64,000 nucleotides of DNA from Blastobasis lacticolella (lineage: Eukaryota > Arthropoda > Insecta > Lepidoptera > Blastobasidae). The stretch lies in contig LR990053.1 in NCBI GenBank assembly GCA_905147135.1, positions 10,552,501 through 10,616,500 on the forward strand, written 5' to 3'. The notes beneath the pieces are model-generated. The model was not told the origin of the DNA, ran no database searches, and saw only the letters and a list, made by a program, of their open reading frames with translations. The position numbers and the translations under genes were made by a program. Below are positions 1 to 13,300 of this stretch, in pieces; position 1 is the first letter of the stretch; each line of letters begins with the position of its first letter.

Positions 1-487
1 ACAAGAATAAATTCACGGTATATTTTTAGGAAATTTAGAACAAAAAATATAGCTGGTCAGACAGTGTCTCGAAAACTCAATACCTACAGTTAAAAATTAC
101 CTCTAACCGGAAAATCCAAATTACAATCTTCCCTACTCAAAATTTTCCCTATTTCAACTAGGTATAGGTACAAAATTTCAATGGAATGCAATAACTATTT
201 GACATGCACCGACGGAGTGCCAACACACAACTCACTTTCAAAGTAGGTACCAGAGTCCAAATCTCGGACACTTGGACGACTATTAATTTGCGCCGGGTTG
301 TAAAAATTTCACTCTCAACAAACATAGGCTTGCGTCGTGCGTTCACTTTACTTGGGTTATATATGTGTTTGCAGTAAAGTGAATTAGATTCGTGAATGGA
401 CTTTCCAAATCGCCTCCAATTTCACCTGCATGTGATACTACAACATCAAAATATAACCTAGTAAAGAAAATAGTAAAATCTATACAA

Positions 488-625
488 AGTATATAAAACA
501 AAGTCGCTTCCCGCCGTCTGTCTCTAAGATGTATCTATGTACGCTTAGATCTTTTAAACTACGCAACGGATCTCAATGCTGTTTTCAACAATAGTTAGAG
601 TGATTCAAGAGGAAGATTATAAGCA
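488..625 (+). repeat. Interspersed repeat family F, copy 1
   Basis: This segment runs from a TATAAAACAAAGTCGCTTCC-type start through ACTACGCAACGGAT to a TGATTCAAGA end. It matches 62,052-62,188 closely, and a more diverged copy lies at 7,998-8,120. It has no coding potential. The pattern resembles tails of old retroelements common in moth genomes, but its class cannot be assigned from this window. Confidence 0.7.
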
Positions 626-639
626 AGAAAAAAAGGATT

Positions 640-3600
640 GTAGGGGTAAAGTCATATGCACAGTTAAACTTCGAACTAATTATAATCAAAAATCGTATGT
701 GTCAACGTACAATCGGCAATCTGTTCTTAGAAAACAAAGAGTTGCTGATTACAGTCCTAGCTGAAAGAACAATGTTTTAGTGTTATAACTAAGTTTGAAA
801 AGGCTAAGCCGCGAAACAAAGGACATTGTAAACTTCCTTTTGTTACCGAATTTAGTGGAAAATTATCCGGATAAGAAAGAAATGGCACACTTCTTTAATG
901 ATAGCAATATTGAGTCACTGTCGGAATCGTAATAAAGAAATAGGTGCTCTACGTTGGCCACGGATAACGAACAACGAATGTTATACGAAAAAGTCTTTAT
1001 CACGTGAAATGTGACTAATCGTGTTAAAATATCGATGGTCGACATTTCAGTGACCATTAAAACAATACGGTAAGTTGTGAACGAAAACAAAGTATGTATT
1101 ACGTATGCGAAATTCGATTGGCTAGGTTGCTTAGGCTTGTATAATCGGCGGGTACGGCGCGGGTGTGCCGTAGGTATTGTATGGGTGCCATATAACGGTC
1201 GCTCTTTGGTTCGGCTAATAAGATTTCTTGTATAACGGGGAACCGAGCGGCCAGCGCCACCGGGCCGAAAACAATTGTTACAGAGACCGGTTTCTCTCCC
1301 GGTGACTGTATTGTATCATTGAGCCCATAAAAAATATGCACGAGACACCGAGCCACAGTATTGGCCGTGAATTCTCTAAACACAATGCTGAACCTTTTGT
1401 ATCTGTCAATCTTATAGTAAAGGTTGTCAATCGCGAATTATCGCTAATTTTCTATTGTGTCTATTGAAATTAGCAGCCATATATTGGTAGAAAGATAGTT
1501 TGGTGTCTGAAGAGAGACCGATGACCTAAAGTAATTAAAATCTAAACTAATCATAACTGCCTGTCTCTCTGTTACGTTTTCATATCTGTACTACTGAGTA
1601 CATTTGGATAGAATTTGACAAGGAGACAGAAAATTGGAAAGCAACCCGGTGAAGGACATAGGCCACTTTTTAGTCTAGCAAAGCAATCGAATTTAACCCG
1701 GACGAAATAGCAGAAAAAGCTAGTTCAGAACAAAATCGCGAGAGGGCACGCCCTTCGTGATAACAAATCGGTTGAAAGCAACATTACTCTTTTAAGGCTA
1801 AGGTGAAATGGGTGGCCTCCGGCGAGTTCGTAATTTACGCAACTAACAAGAAAATTATACATGTAGTGAATTTTCTATAGGCCCCGCGTCACATAGTAGC
1901 GTGTATGTATTAACATAACAATAATAAACATTCGTTAGAAGGAGCGGCACGCACACATGCGAGTCGATTGTAATCAGAGCTGCTTTATCGACGGCAAAAT
2001 GGATATTGGAATAAATCCAGCGTTTGTTTTAATGAACAATACGAACGAGCAAGCCAAATGAAAACGTACAATATATTGATTAGGCCGACACCTAAGAATC
2101 ACTTAACGTGAAATAAGTTCGAAACCCTTCACAAATAACTTGCCCTGATGTTTACATTCGCTACATGTAATACATAAATAATTTGTGATTCTTGTTCATT
2201 GTCGTTTTAATTAATCGGCTTAAGAATCAATGAACGCTTACATATTAACGAAGTATGATTTTTCGTTGTTTGCAGGAATTGAACCCGTCCAATATTTTCG
2301 TTTTACAATAATGTTTAACTTTCAAATGGTCCAACATATAGGTTTAAAGTATCAATAAAATGTAACCATAAAACTGAAATAAAATAGTCCAAGCATAATA
2401 AGAACTATAAAAATAGACATAACACGAACAAAATGAACACATTGAATTTATAAAGCCGACTGTTAATCATAAAATGCGCGTATAGGCACAAATTAATGGC
2501 ATATTGAGTACTTTGGAACGGATATGGTTTTACATGTACTCGTAGGTGTTGAATTAAATAAATGCATTAAAGTAAATCTTAAGTGTCTTCAACTTATCAT
2601 AATTTTAATTAGTTATAATAAGGCGATCAGTGGCTAAATAACGTTCTAATGCAATTGAGTAACGCTTGCTTTGACCGGATTACTCATGTTTGGTGCATAG
2701 ACGTGTCTCTTTTCAAAGTGAAAATGGGTTTCGAGGTTAAGGTCGGCCCGCGTATTGCAGACGTGCGTTTTATAATTTGGGGTCCATTCAAGTTAATTGT
2801 CCAGTGTTTTACGTATGCCGTCGATTAGGCCTCGTATTTAATTCTATTCTTCTAACGCTATTGTCCGGTACGCAGTTGAAGTTCAGAATAGTGCCGCAAG
2901 CGAGTGGTAACTTTTACCTGGGTTGCGTAATGTTGCCAGGTACAATTTATTATCGGCTCCATTGCGAGCTTTCGTAATGTGAGCCAGCGTTGGCTGCGCA
3001 CTGCACTTTACGTGTCCTCTTTCTAGGCACCCGGATGTCTGAGGCCTTGTTCTGCTGTCGAGTCCCGGTCCGAGACCACTACAAATATCCAATTCTGGGA
3101 TACATGGATACAGAATCCACGATTTTATGGGAAAACTGATGCAACAAAATAAACGATGATTACGAAAAGTTCCTCCGATATTGTACTATAAAAAACTCGG
3201 GTCCCATTGAAGTGAAAGCTGCGGCCGTGAGTATCCGAAGTCTTTAGTGTTCTTGTTTTTTTTTAGTTCGCCACTTTTTGATAGGAACACCGTTGGAATA
3301 TTATATTGGTGCTAGAACGACACGGCGCGTGATCGTTGTGTAATCTTCACTTTTGCTTTTTTTGCGTTATGTAAGTATTTGTAGCAAGGCTCCGCACGGA
3401 GTCGGCAAAGCACTAAAATCTTTTTGCAATGACCCATTTCGTGACGTGTTCCGGCTGTGTCTCATGTCCTGTGTGGAATTTATTAGATTATTTTAAAAGT
3501 TGATCGCTCCCGAGTAAACATCCGCTCATCCATATGTAATGGGTCCGAGGGAGCGACACAAACAGAGGCATTAGGCAGTCTTGCCCACGTGACAAGCGCG

Positions 3601-6380
3601 GCGAAGACAGCGCTGCGCGCGCGCCGGTGAACCCGCGACCCCACCCTGGGAACGCTATGGACATATGAATAGGTAGTCAATGTAAATATCGACCGTGAAA
3701 TTGTTCCCATGAAAACCAAGCTGTGCAGTAACGTATCAAAGGAAATAGTTTAAAATTCTATGGCCGTAAAACTGATCGATAACGAGAATAAATATTACCT
3801 GCCTGATTTTTATCGCAATAATGAATTTTAATTAAATACGTATCGTATAAATGGAGTGTAAAAAATACAATAAAGACAATTCTGATTCAGAGTAAAGTGA
3901 AAAATAAACCCAAAACCATTTGTGTTTTATTTGATACATGTAAGTCCCCGGCATCTGACCTAATGTGTGTTTTGCTCCTTATCAATTATTGTATCCGTTA
4001 AGATTTTCCAATTACATAAATTGAACGTCACGAAGACAATTAAAGTAGATAAGTACATGAAAGTATCTTTAACATTATTTTGTTAACCCATCATTGGGTT
4101 AAGCCATTTACACTATAGCTTAGCACAATTTTCCACATTTAAAATCACTTTTGACCCCTCGATAATATTAATCGCGACGCGTCTTGCCGAGTTCGACAAA
4201 CAATATTTTCACCGATATAGCAAATTCAGACATTGCTTTATGTAATTGAACAGAACAAAACAAGAACTGCTAAGTCTTGAGTTGCAGAATTTGACTAACA
4301 CTAGTGAAATAGCCAAGCATACGAGTACCATTACTGATATCTTTTTTAAATTGATAACCGTTCTGATGCTTTCTACAAGAGCTATCATTTGCAGTTTCTT
4401 TATCAATGTTATAACGTTATAAGTTTACAATATAAGGTGGGTCAAATCAAAGATATCACTTAGCTACAACACAATGTCACATTGCACGGTCGGCCGCACG
4501 TTAATGATCTCATTTGTTGCCAAATCACTGAGATACCTTGATGATCTTAAACAATTCCACCGCATTTCAGTGACATTGGTGGCTAGAAAATTCATCTGAA
4601 TTGACAACTACTCAATGAAATTTAATAGTGACACGAAACGAATTCAAAAGGCCTCTCTTCCATGTAGGTATCTATTATCAATATCAATATAAGAGGTTAT
4701 CAGAGCTATTTAACCAAAACTAATATGCGTCATAGCAATAATATTTGTAATGGTACCTTATAGGTTTGTGCCAAGTGCAACCTTGTTGGAATTCTAAAAT
4801 TCATCGAATTTAGAAACGATGCTTTCTCGAGAGCAATTATTGTTATCACAAAGAGCCAAAAATGACAAAGGCGACGGCGACATTCAGGGGGAGCTTAGCC
4901 CCTTTTCTTAGAAAGTGCATGTTCAGATTTCTCGAGCCTCAATAATGGCATAAGTAGAGAGTGACAAAGATAGAGTGATAAGCTAACAAATAAATGGTCA
5001 TTTTTTAAATACACTTCCTCGTTGGGCATTGAAAGCGGTATTGGCTATGTGTGATGGACACGCAGCGGCACACGACAACTTTCCCTTCTTTGTCGGAAAA
5101 ACGGCTCTAACCCGACGGAGTGTGGTCTCGCGCCGGCGGCTCGGGACGCCGGCCCCACCGCACCACGCGAGCCACTCCAGCCGGCGACAATGTTCAATAA
5201 AATTCTATTGAACGCCCGCTTCGACAAGGAGCGTCGGGCTCTTTATGCGAATCACTCGCTTGATGTATTGCCAACCGCAGGAGAAATAAGACGAACTGTG
5301 AGGCTGTCAAGCGGTTTTCCGTAACAAATCAATGGGATGCCAAATATGTGGTCTACAGTCAATCTAGTCACAAACGCAGCGCGCTTTGCATAACGACCTT
5401 AACAGTCGATCACGACAGGCCTCAACCAACTTCCAAGAATTGGTTTTATGCAGCAATATCGCGCTGTATTGTGAGAGCGCCGATTAGACGATTGTAGGTG
5501 TTTGAAAAACAGGCAGCGACCGGGCGCTTCTGTTGTAACGGTCGCAGCAGTGTCCTTAATGCTCGAGTGGGTCTTGCGCAAAGGCCGTTTGTCCAAATGC
5601 CTCTATTAATTTTATTCAAGTAAGACGAAATAATAACACACGAGAGAAACATAGCAGAGACGTACGATTCCATTGGATGCGTTGATTGCTAGTATCTAGG
5701 CATTTCGTATCACAATTGTCGAAAATTTACAAGAAGCACGTATCTATTGAACTACACATCTCAATTAGGTGCACTCTTTGTTGGTATTAGTGATCGGATA
5801 TCTGTAAAAGTTACGAAAGTGAAAGCCCTGAGAATAGAAATCGATAATGATCGACAGAGTTTTATTATTTTTATCTATGGTTACGTTACGTACGTAAGAA
5901 TTGTATGCTGAAAAACAGTCCAAATTGCTACTAATTCAACAACGACAGTCGCAGATAACCTATTTTACCCTTATTATGGCGACTTTGTAGGTACCGTAGA
6001 AGAGACTTCGAAATTAAAACACAATACATTTTAATTTGTTATTTACGAAAGTCCCAGTTTATCACAGTTTTGTAATTTTATTCTATAACATTTTTATCCA
6101 CTTTTCTCCGCGACTTCGCCGGCGTAAATTTCGGTTATGCCCGTAAAATATTTTCTGGGTTATCTCCAACACTATACAACATGTCGTCAAAATACGTTCG
6201 GCAGTTCTCGCGTGAAACCAGGCATTCGTGTAATAAAATTATTGTTGCTCACGATAAGTGCATGTAATTTGATACGTTGCCAAGATATTTGTATTCGCCA
6301 TTCTATCGGACGACAGTACAGCTTCGTCTATGTAGGTGGCAATAATGACTATAAATACGATAGGCACACTTTCTCGTAAT
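640..6380. other. Gene-free, repeat-poor stretch
   Basis: I read both strands and found no exon with a recognisable domain or a convincing start, splice and stop arrangement. Short open frames (for example 1,099-1,383 minus, 2,777-2,977 plus, 5,446-5,673 minus) look like chance frames. A moderately GC-rich patch lies at about 5,050-5,230. Compared with the right half, interspersed repeats are nearly absent, which would fit regulatory or intronic DNA of a gene lying outside the window. Confidence 0.5.
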
Positions 6381-6690
6381 TTTAGCGCGGACGTTGGATG
6401 GCTAACGCCACCGTATAGGGCGGTTGGCTTGACCACCTGTGCGGGTGGGGTCCACTAGGCGGTGTGCGTAGCGGGCAGCGGGGCCCGCGGCGAGTCGTCG
6501 AGTTGCGGGGCCGGCGCACGCGCCGCGAAGTGAAAGTGAACACGGCGCACGTACGGCGCGCCCGCGCAGCCCCAATAAGACGACACCGCCGTCCGCATAC
6601 TTCATCAATTACCACGAGGAAATCGGCGCCGTTCCGCCGAGCCGCGCCCGACCCATCGCCGCCGCGAGAGTAAACACGCTCTGGCCCCCA
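6381..6690. promoter_or_regulatory. GC-rich, CpG-rich island, possible promoter
   Basis: About 300 bp of strongly GC- and CpG-rich sequence (GCGGGGCCCGCGGCG, GGCGCGCCCGCGC) stands out sharply from AT-rich flanks. The long open frames here on both strands come from base composition. A 62-codon ATG-initiated frame begins 130 bp downstream at 6,818, so this could be a promoter with a first exon. No TATA box or clear initiator was fixed. Function is inferred from composition only. Confidence 0.3.
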
Positions 6691-7009
6691 TACATACGGT
6701 GCCGCGTAACACGTTAGTTTTAATTGCGAATCGCTGCTTAGAATTATCTCGAAGATAGCAACTAAATGAAGGTGGCAATTAAGTTGAGGAGCACAATCTG
6801 GCAGCAACCACTTTTATATGCGGGCGGGCAAGGCGATGGGCAGCCCATCAGCAAGGATGGAACATGGCAGCAGGGTTGTCTGTCTGCCAAGGGTGGAGAT
6901 TATAACAAAATTTTCTACTAAATTGGAGGAGGCGACCAACAGCGACTTGTTCAGAGCTGTAAATTATGATGAAGAAATAAAAGAAACTTCACACAGGTCC
7001 AGCTAGAGG

Positions 7010-7997
7010 ACTAGCGAAGTGACCTATTACGAAAAGCCTATGTAAACAGATTTTGTAAGCAAATGTATTCAATTCATAAATGACGTGTAGTGCAGAAGAG
7101 TAAGCAAGTGAACCGTCTAGACGTTTCTTATTAGGACATGTCCATTTTCGGCGAGTTACGGGACAATCATGCACTGAATGTCGATGTAGGTCGCTAGAAC
7201 TACGCCAAAGGAAGTACGTTTTATAAACATAATTCGCTGCGAGTTTACTACCTAAACTTTTGTTTTAAAAACGCATAGAGTAGAAATAAGTTACTATTTC
7301 CCGTGTAGGCCTTGAGACTGGTACATTTGTCGACCCGTGCTCGACTTATGTTCGCCATTATTGTTTTCGAGCTGTACAAAATGACAGACCATTAACCAGC
7401 CAGTCAATACCTGCCAATGGTTTAAAATCTTACACAGGTTACCATTTCTATTCCGACCGTATGACTTCACAGGCTTACAACATTTTACTGGCCGCATATT
7501 TTATCTTTTCGACAGCCTTCAATTGTGCCTCACCTTGGTGTTGATAATTGAATTTGGAATAAGTTTAAAAAAAAAATTGCACTCGTCTACACAAAGTACT
7601 AATCAATTTTATTAATGCGGGACGCCAATTGCTTGCGCAACTATTTTCGTTTATGCTAATTCCATAAAAGTTCAAGTGAAAATTGATACAAACCTAACAC
7701 GCACAGACATTGGAGTACCTACACACATTCAAAATGTTTGTAGGTCGACAACATTCATCGTAACATGTTACCTTCGAGACAGATCAAACGCATTTTATAT
7801 TACCTATATTGCCCATACACCTAATGTGTTACCAGTGACCGACCCCATGGCCAGTCTGGAGGCTGCCCGACCTTAAAAGCCTCAGGACTGCAACATTTGT
7901 TCCGGTTATATTTTTTTTATTTTCAGGTAACAAAGGCATATATAGATATACTCCTTACAAGTTACAAACACATTAATTTAACTAATACAAAGCCATA
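7010..7997. other. Unannotated stretch
   Basis: No gene or clear repeat was recognised. The frames at 7,294-7,497 minus and 7,676-7,876 plus have no recognisable motif and no splice context. Confidence 0.4.
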
Positions 7998-8120
7998 CAT
8001 ATAAAAAATAAAGTTGCTTTCATGTCTGTCTGACTGTTTGTATTTCCGCTAACTCCTCCTAAGCCACGCAACGGATTTTGATGCGGTTTTACGATCATTT
8101 AGGGAATTTATTCCGGATGG
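7998..8120 (+). repeat. Interspersed repeat family F, diverged copy
   Basis: AAATAAAGTTGCTTTCATGTC, a CACGCAACGGATTTTGATGC block and a following GGTTTTACGATCATTTAGGG correspond to the order of motifs in the copies at 488-625 and 62,052-62,188. It is non-coding. Confidence 0.55.
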
Positions 8121-8346
8121 TATGTAAATAATACATACATATTATAGTAAAGAAAAGACAAGAAAATACGTGTGAATCCGGGGTGGGTTGCTGGTAAATA
8201 ATAAATAGCATTCTATAGAGATTGGAGCCTCACGGTGATTGTTTGGTGATTCTATGTACCTACTCATCTTGGGCCGCGCAGAGACAAATAAAACCAATAA
8301 CTCACAAATACTTGGTCGAAAATTGAAATACATGACACAGTCGATA

Positions 8347-8432
8347 TCTAACTTAATTTTTTTTTATACCACCGATGTGGCAAACAAGCGTACAGCCCGC
8401 CTGGTGATAAGCAGTTACCGTTACGTTTGCAA
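8347..8432 (+). repeat. Interspersed repeat family B, fragment
   Basis: A run of T followed by GTGGCAAACAAGCGTACAGC, CCGCCTGGTGATAAGCAG and TTACCGTTACG follows the family-B order (GGCAAACAGGCAAGCGGG, CCACCTGATGG) seen better at 43,548 and 60,228. Confidence 0.55.
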
Positions 8433-9130
8433 TACTATAATCTCACACCTATGAACAGAAACTATGCGAAAATTGTTTTACATAAAGCCTTTTAGAGCAA
8501 AATAGCCAACAAACGAATTAATAAACGCCTCAATTATTTATTATAACGCCTTACGTAGTTGAGAAACTTGAATAACAAATTGTAGCACAATGTGGCTTTC
8601 ACTATTACTTAGTATTGACATATTGAAATAATAGCCCTTTGGAGCGCCAACTATTATTAATTCAACGATTGTCACGTGCGTGGATAAACTGCCTATTTAT
8701 ACCACGTGAATTGTTAATAGTGACAACAGGCTGTGTCGGACGGCAAAACGTGCTGAAACTGTTTCTTGCGTAAAAGTGATCACATCACAAGAAAACTGTG
8801 CAACACACAGGATTCTCTGATAACGCTTGTAGTTGGTATTGTCAATCAGTCACTACTGGAACCTTCGAGCAATATAGACTTCATGCAATGGAAGGCAATA
8901 CAGGCCGGTTGGAGATGGAACCGGTTGTCCGATCTGCAATTCCCCGAGACATGGAGCAAATTCAGAATAGTTTGGTACCACAGGAGTGGGATAATAGGCA
9001 GAAGAACACCACTGAAGAGATAGGAAGATGAACTAGTTAGTAGATGTTGTTGGGCCCTATTAGAGAAGTGTTGCTAGAGTGTTTGGTGGCGCTGCCAAGA
9101 GGCGCACTGGATTAAGGGATACATAATAAT

Positions 9131-9330
9131 AATCTTGGCGGCAAAATTCCGGTTGTACTCTCGCGAAAGCTCGGGGTCCACCTTGACCATGATCCAGGAT
9201 TTGGCAGATCAGCTAATTACTTAGAGCGACTGTCGATTGACCTCTTTGACTCTGTTAAGGAACCTGATCAGATTGGATTATAGTTACACGTTCAGGCGAC
9301 TGAATGTGCAGGTTTCCTGACGATGTTTTA
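9131..9330 (-). mobile_element. SINE family A, copy 1 (5' truncated)
   Basis: On the minus strand this reads as the body and tail of the window's main SINE: ACCTGCACATTCAGTCGCC, GATCCAATC, TCAGGTTCC, CTAATTAGCTGATCTGCC, AAATCCTGGATCATGGTC and AAGGTGGACC. It ends near the tail GCCAAGATT. The tRNA-like head is missing, as expected for a 5'-truncated retroposed copy. Divergence from the other copies is high. Confidence 0.75.
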
Positions 9331-9904
9331 CCGTACCTCCCAATAACGTGACATGGATCCATGGCTCCATTAATCCGACAAAGGCTTTCGCTATTACAAT
9401 ATTAGCAAGGACTATTGAACGACAACGTCAATAAACAATTCCACAAAACACAAACGTCATCAGACTGTCACGCTCATGAATAAAATTATTGCATGTTCGC
9501 TTCTGCATCAATCTTCCTCAAATTGCACAGTAGCTGAGATGGTAGGTAGTAGGTACCTACAACTTCATTGAATGGAACAATTTATTTTATTTAATAAAAA
9601 GATAAAACTATGCTTGATTGGTATGCCTAAAATACATTTTCAGATTGTTCAGGCATAGAATATTATTTTTGAACTAGGCTGTCGCAAACTATTTTATTTA
9701 CAAGATTTAACTAACAAGAACATTAACCATAATATAATAAACATCCCATATTTTACAGGAAAATTATATTAACCTTGTTAAAATATTTAACTTAAAGGTA
9801 CATATTTAAAGCAGGAAATATTACTTTATCCATACTTATTATTAATATTGGTAAACAGTATTTCTTGCTGAAATGCATATGAAGAATAATACGTTGTGTA
9901 TTCT

Positions 9905-10310
9905 ATCGACGCGAGAGTTCCTCAGGGGTCGGTTCTGTCCGCGAGTCTTTTCCTGCTCCGTATTAACGATCACATGTGTGTTTTCCGCCAAACGGAGTCC
10001 ATTCCATCTAGTTCCGACATTCCGAAATATACCTTTCGATATTGCCGACAACCTACAGCTCTTTGGTGTTGAGCTATCTACTAACCTCAACTTCTGCCTT
10101 CATCGAATCCAAAGCAAAGACTGCAGCCAAGAAACTTGGTATCCTCTCGATGGTCAGGCAATATTTCACATCAAAGCAGTTGCTTCAGTTATATCAAGCG
10201 CAATCCGATCCTGCATGGAGAACTGCTGCAACCTTTGGGATGGATCAGCCAAATACAAACTGGCTGTTCCTAGACAGGCATGCTCACCTTAGCGGTATAA
10301 AAAGTATATA
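9905..10310 (+). pseudogene. Decayed non-LTR retrotransposon reverse transcriptase fragment
   Basis: One reading frame near 9,910-9,990 gives VPQGSVLSASLFLLRINDH, the conserved reverse-transcriptase motif of Jockey-like non-LTR elements. After a gap, another frame at about 10,090-10,300 gives IESKAKTAAKKLG, a QYFT element and a LWDGSAKY element, typical of the region after the catalytic core in the same elements. The catalytic aspartate block between them is not seen and several frame changes are needed, so the copy is dead. The overlapping open frames at 9,873-10,326 are pieces of this remnant and not host genes. Downstream, GTTCCTAGACAGGCATGCTC resembles the tail repeats at 50,310 and 55,570, consistent with one element's 3' end. 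Confidence 0.75.
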
Positions 10311-13300
10311 TGTCAAATGCAACTAAACAAATGTTGAAGATGTTCAATGCTCTATCCATTAAGTCAACATAAATTCAACACGCAGTATTGTTACGATGTT
10401 GAGATACGAGATATCATCGTTCGACACCGATAGTCGTCTCGGCGGTCCTCAATCCGTTTTCAAGAGCGCATTTCAAGTTTATAGGTTGCCTTTACAAATG
10501 TAACTCGGAGAGGCCAAGTTGTCCTTGTGGGTAGTGTAAACACCATTGTTTGGTCACGTGGCCCCGCCTATTATGATCTGATAAATGGGGTTCGCGCACC
10601 TTTGTTCCAACCACCACAATGTCCATTGCAGAAAAACGCGGCACGATTTTGATAAGTTAGTCCACTTTGATGGTTGCAACCTAATTTTAGGGCAAGCACT
10701 TTATACCTTATCAACCTGACACATATGCATGTGAACCCAACGCAAGCGGTTTCGGTACAATATGTTAACATATAACTACTGGGTGTATCTGGAGGTAATA
10801 AAAACGCAAGATTAATAAAACCCTTATACGTTAAGTAATAGGTACACGAGGCGCAGCTAGTAAGATCTCCCATAAAGCTTGCATGATGTAATTTATTGCA
10901 CTCTAAAACCGCCATCCGGGATAATAACAAACAAACATGTTAAATAAACTGTTATAATGAGCAAGGTAGTTATAAGGAATATTAAATGCATTGCGCGCAG
11001 AGTTTCAACACTTCGACTGTGAGTGACTTTAATTGCGATCAATTGACGATTGTCAAGCACGAGCATAAAAAACCTGATCCTGTTTTCAGGACCGTAACGT
11101 TCGCAAACCGTTCGGTGAAGGTAATAGACGTCTCGACTTGTGAGGACATCGACCCGTACTCAAGCCGTACCCAACTAGCACTGTGATGAACATTAAACTT
11201 TATGATGAAGAGAATCAGGTCTATTGTCCCATAGACACAGCTGCAACTCTCAAACGTCTCCTTTGATGCCACGATAAGAACATTAACAATTGATATGCGA
11301 GCACAATTTCAGATATGCCGATTGATATGTATTCACGGGCTTTATAGATACGGTGAATGACACACGGCATTTCATGAAATCAAATGGCGGTATCATCGAT
11401 AACATTGCATAATGTGGAATCATAAAACCTTTAAATGTTTACATTACACAATAGGAGCGCAAATTTTTCAAAATTTAACCCATAAGGTTAAACATTTTAT
11501 GTTCCCATATTCGTGTGACGTAATATGCAGTCGAATAACAAATTTATTTAAATTTACGACTAGGGTCCGCTATCTAAACCTTTAGAGACGAATCAAATGT
11601 GTCAAAGATCTTATAAATCTGGGAAACAAAGACAAGGCTTCAGAAATATGACGAAGCTTGATGAAAGACATTAACCATCTATTGGAGGAATAGAGAGAAG
11701 GAAACTTCAACAATTTTTTAATTCTTCAACCTTAATTAATGGGAAATCCATTGAACAGATATTCCCGGTTGAAAATGGTCAAACGGCTAAATAGCCAAAG
11801 AAAAAGTGTCCATAGCCGAGAGTGTCGCGAGACGCACCGGTCGACGCACCTGGGAGGTGCACTCGCATGCTTGGTAGCGACTGGAACGGCAGCTATTTTT
11901 ACACTACTCTATCTTATTTACTATTCTGGTCCGCGACTCATTGAATTGTGGTTATTATGTGCAACTTGGACGTTTGCCAACTCCTGGGAGTTAACACACC
12001 TATACAGTGAGATATTCGAAGAATTAATAAGATTTTGAAGCGGTTCACAGAACAGCTTTCATCTTGCGAAAATTTCTCGAGAATTTTCAAAAACATTGCC
12101 AAGGTTGTATGTCTGCCATTATTAAATGACGACAAAGTGTGGTCGTGATTTAAGATGGTGGCGGCAACGATTTGCATCGATGACACAACCCGGGGTTAAC
12201 GTTTTGTGTGACCTAATTTTAGGAGAGCGAATTACGGAATTCGTGTGTTGGTAAGGCGAGTAAAAGGTTCGGGGTCATTTACATATAATACGGGCAAGTG
12301 AGCGCACGAGCAACAAGAGAAGACATCACGTCAAACCGGCGAGCGGGGCACCAGCCAAACCGGTCGCCGGCGCCGGCGAGCGCCCGGGATCCACCGGGGA
12401 TTATCACCTTGTAAACAAAATTGCATTCGCTTCGTTTTTTGCTGCCATTAAACGGATGCGGTCATAACTTTGACTGATCGAACGGGAAGACGTTGCGAAT
12501 CGCTCGACCGATGATAAATGGAAATGAACAGATACAAAGGCACATTTATTGGCGAGGACGTTGACTCAAGCCGTTCGAATATACCAGAGAGCACCCGCCG
12601 CTGGACATCCTTAACGCGGCCATCGGAGTAGTAAACAATGACAATGGCTGTCAGTTGCAAAGTCTGCGAACATGCGAGCCTAAATGGCAAGGCCGTCACG
12701 AGTGCGTGAAGGTGTTCGGAGTGGTGGCACCGCACCGTGATATGGGGGCAGCGTGCAAGCGGGCCGCTTTCCGCAATGGCTTAGGATAAAAAGTTTATTA
12801 ACTCCGCGGCGACAATCGGCCCAACGAAACCCGCTAAGTGGGTCATCATATAATTTCGCAAGCGTATTGAGTGCCGCAAGCGGTAACTGGTATGGTGGAG
12901 GCGAGTCAAGGCCCGCGGCGCGACTCCTGCGCCTGCGCAGCTCCGCGATATGCATCTTCATCGTATTCATTATCCTCGCCCAGGTGATATATCGACGCAA
13001 AGGACCAGCCGTATCAAGTTCACTATCTGTGTGTACGATCGCCACTTACGACGAGTGTTGTTGACTTTTAACTGTTACTATTATGGTCATTTTATTCGAG
13101 TCTTATTTATATATATAAGATAAAACGAGACTCCATAAAAGATCTTTAACAAGAACTAGTAATTACCATTCGGAATTGTAAAACTAACTGGTTACACGCA
13201 GTGCCTTTGATCTTTTAGCATAAAATTGACATTTCAAACTATTCGCTCTGATTGTTAAGTAACGAACATTGTCTGATAAAGTTACCTGACGTTTATACTA

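Noticed and set aside
6382..6807. 141-codon arginine-rich minus-strand frame
   Set aside because: Produced by the GC-rich island, where stops are rare. The opposite strand is also open and there are no motifs.
9873..10326. Two overlapping ORFs of 139 and 94 codons as host genes
   Set aside because: They are frame-shifted pieces of a Jockey-like reverse transcriptase remnant (VPQGSVLS, IESKAKTAAKKLG).
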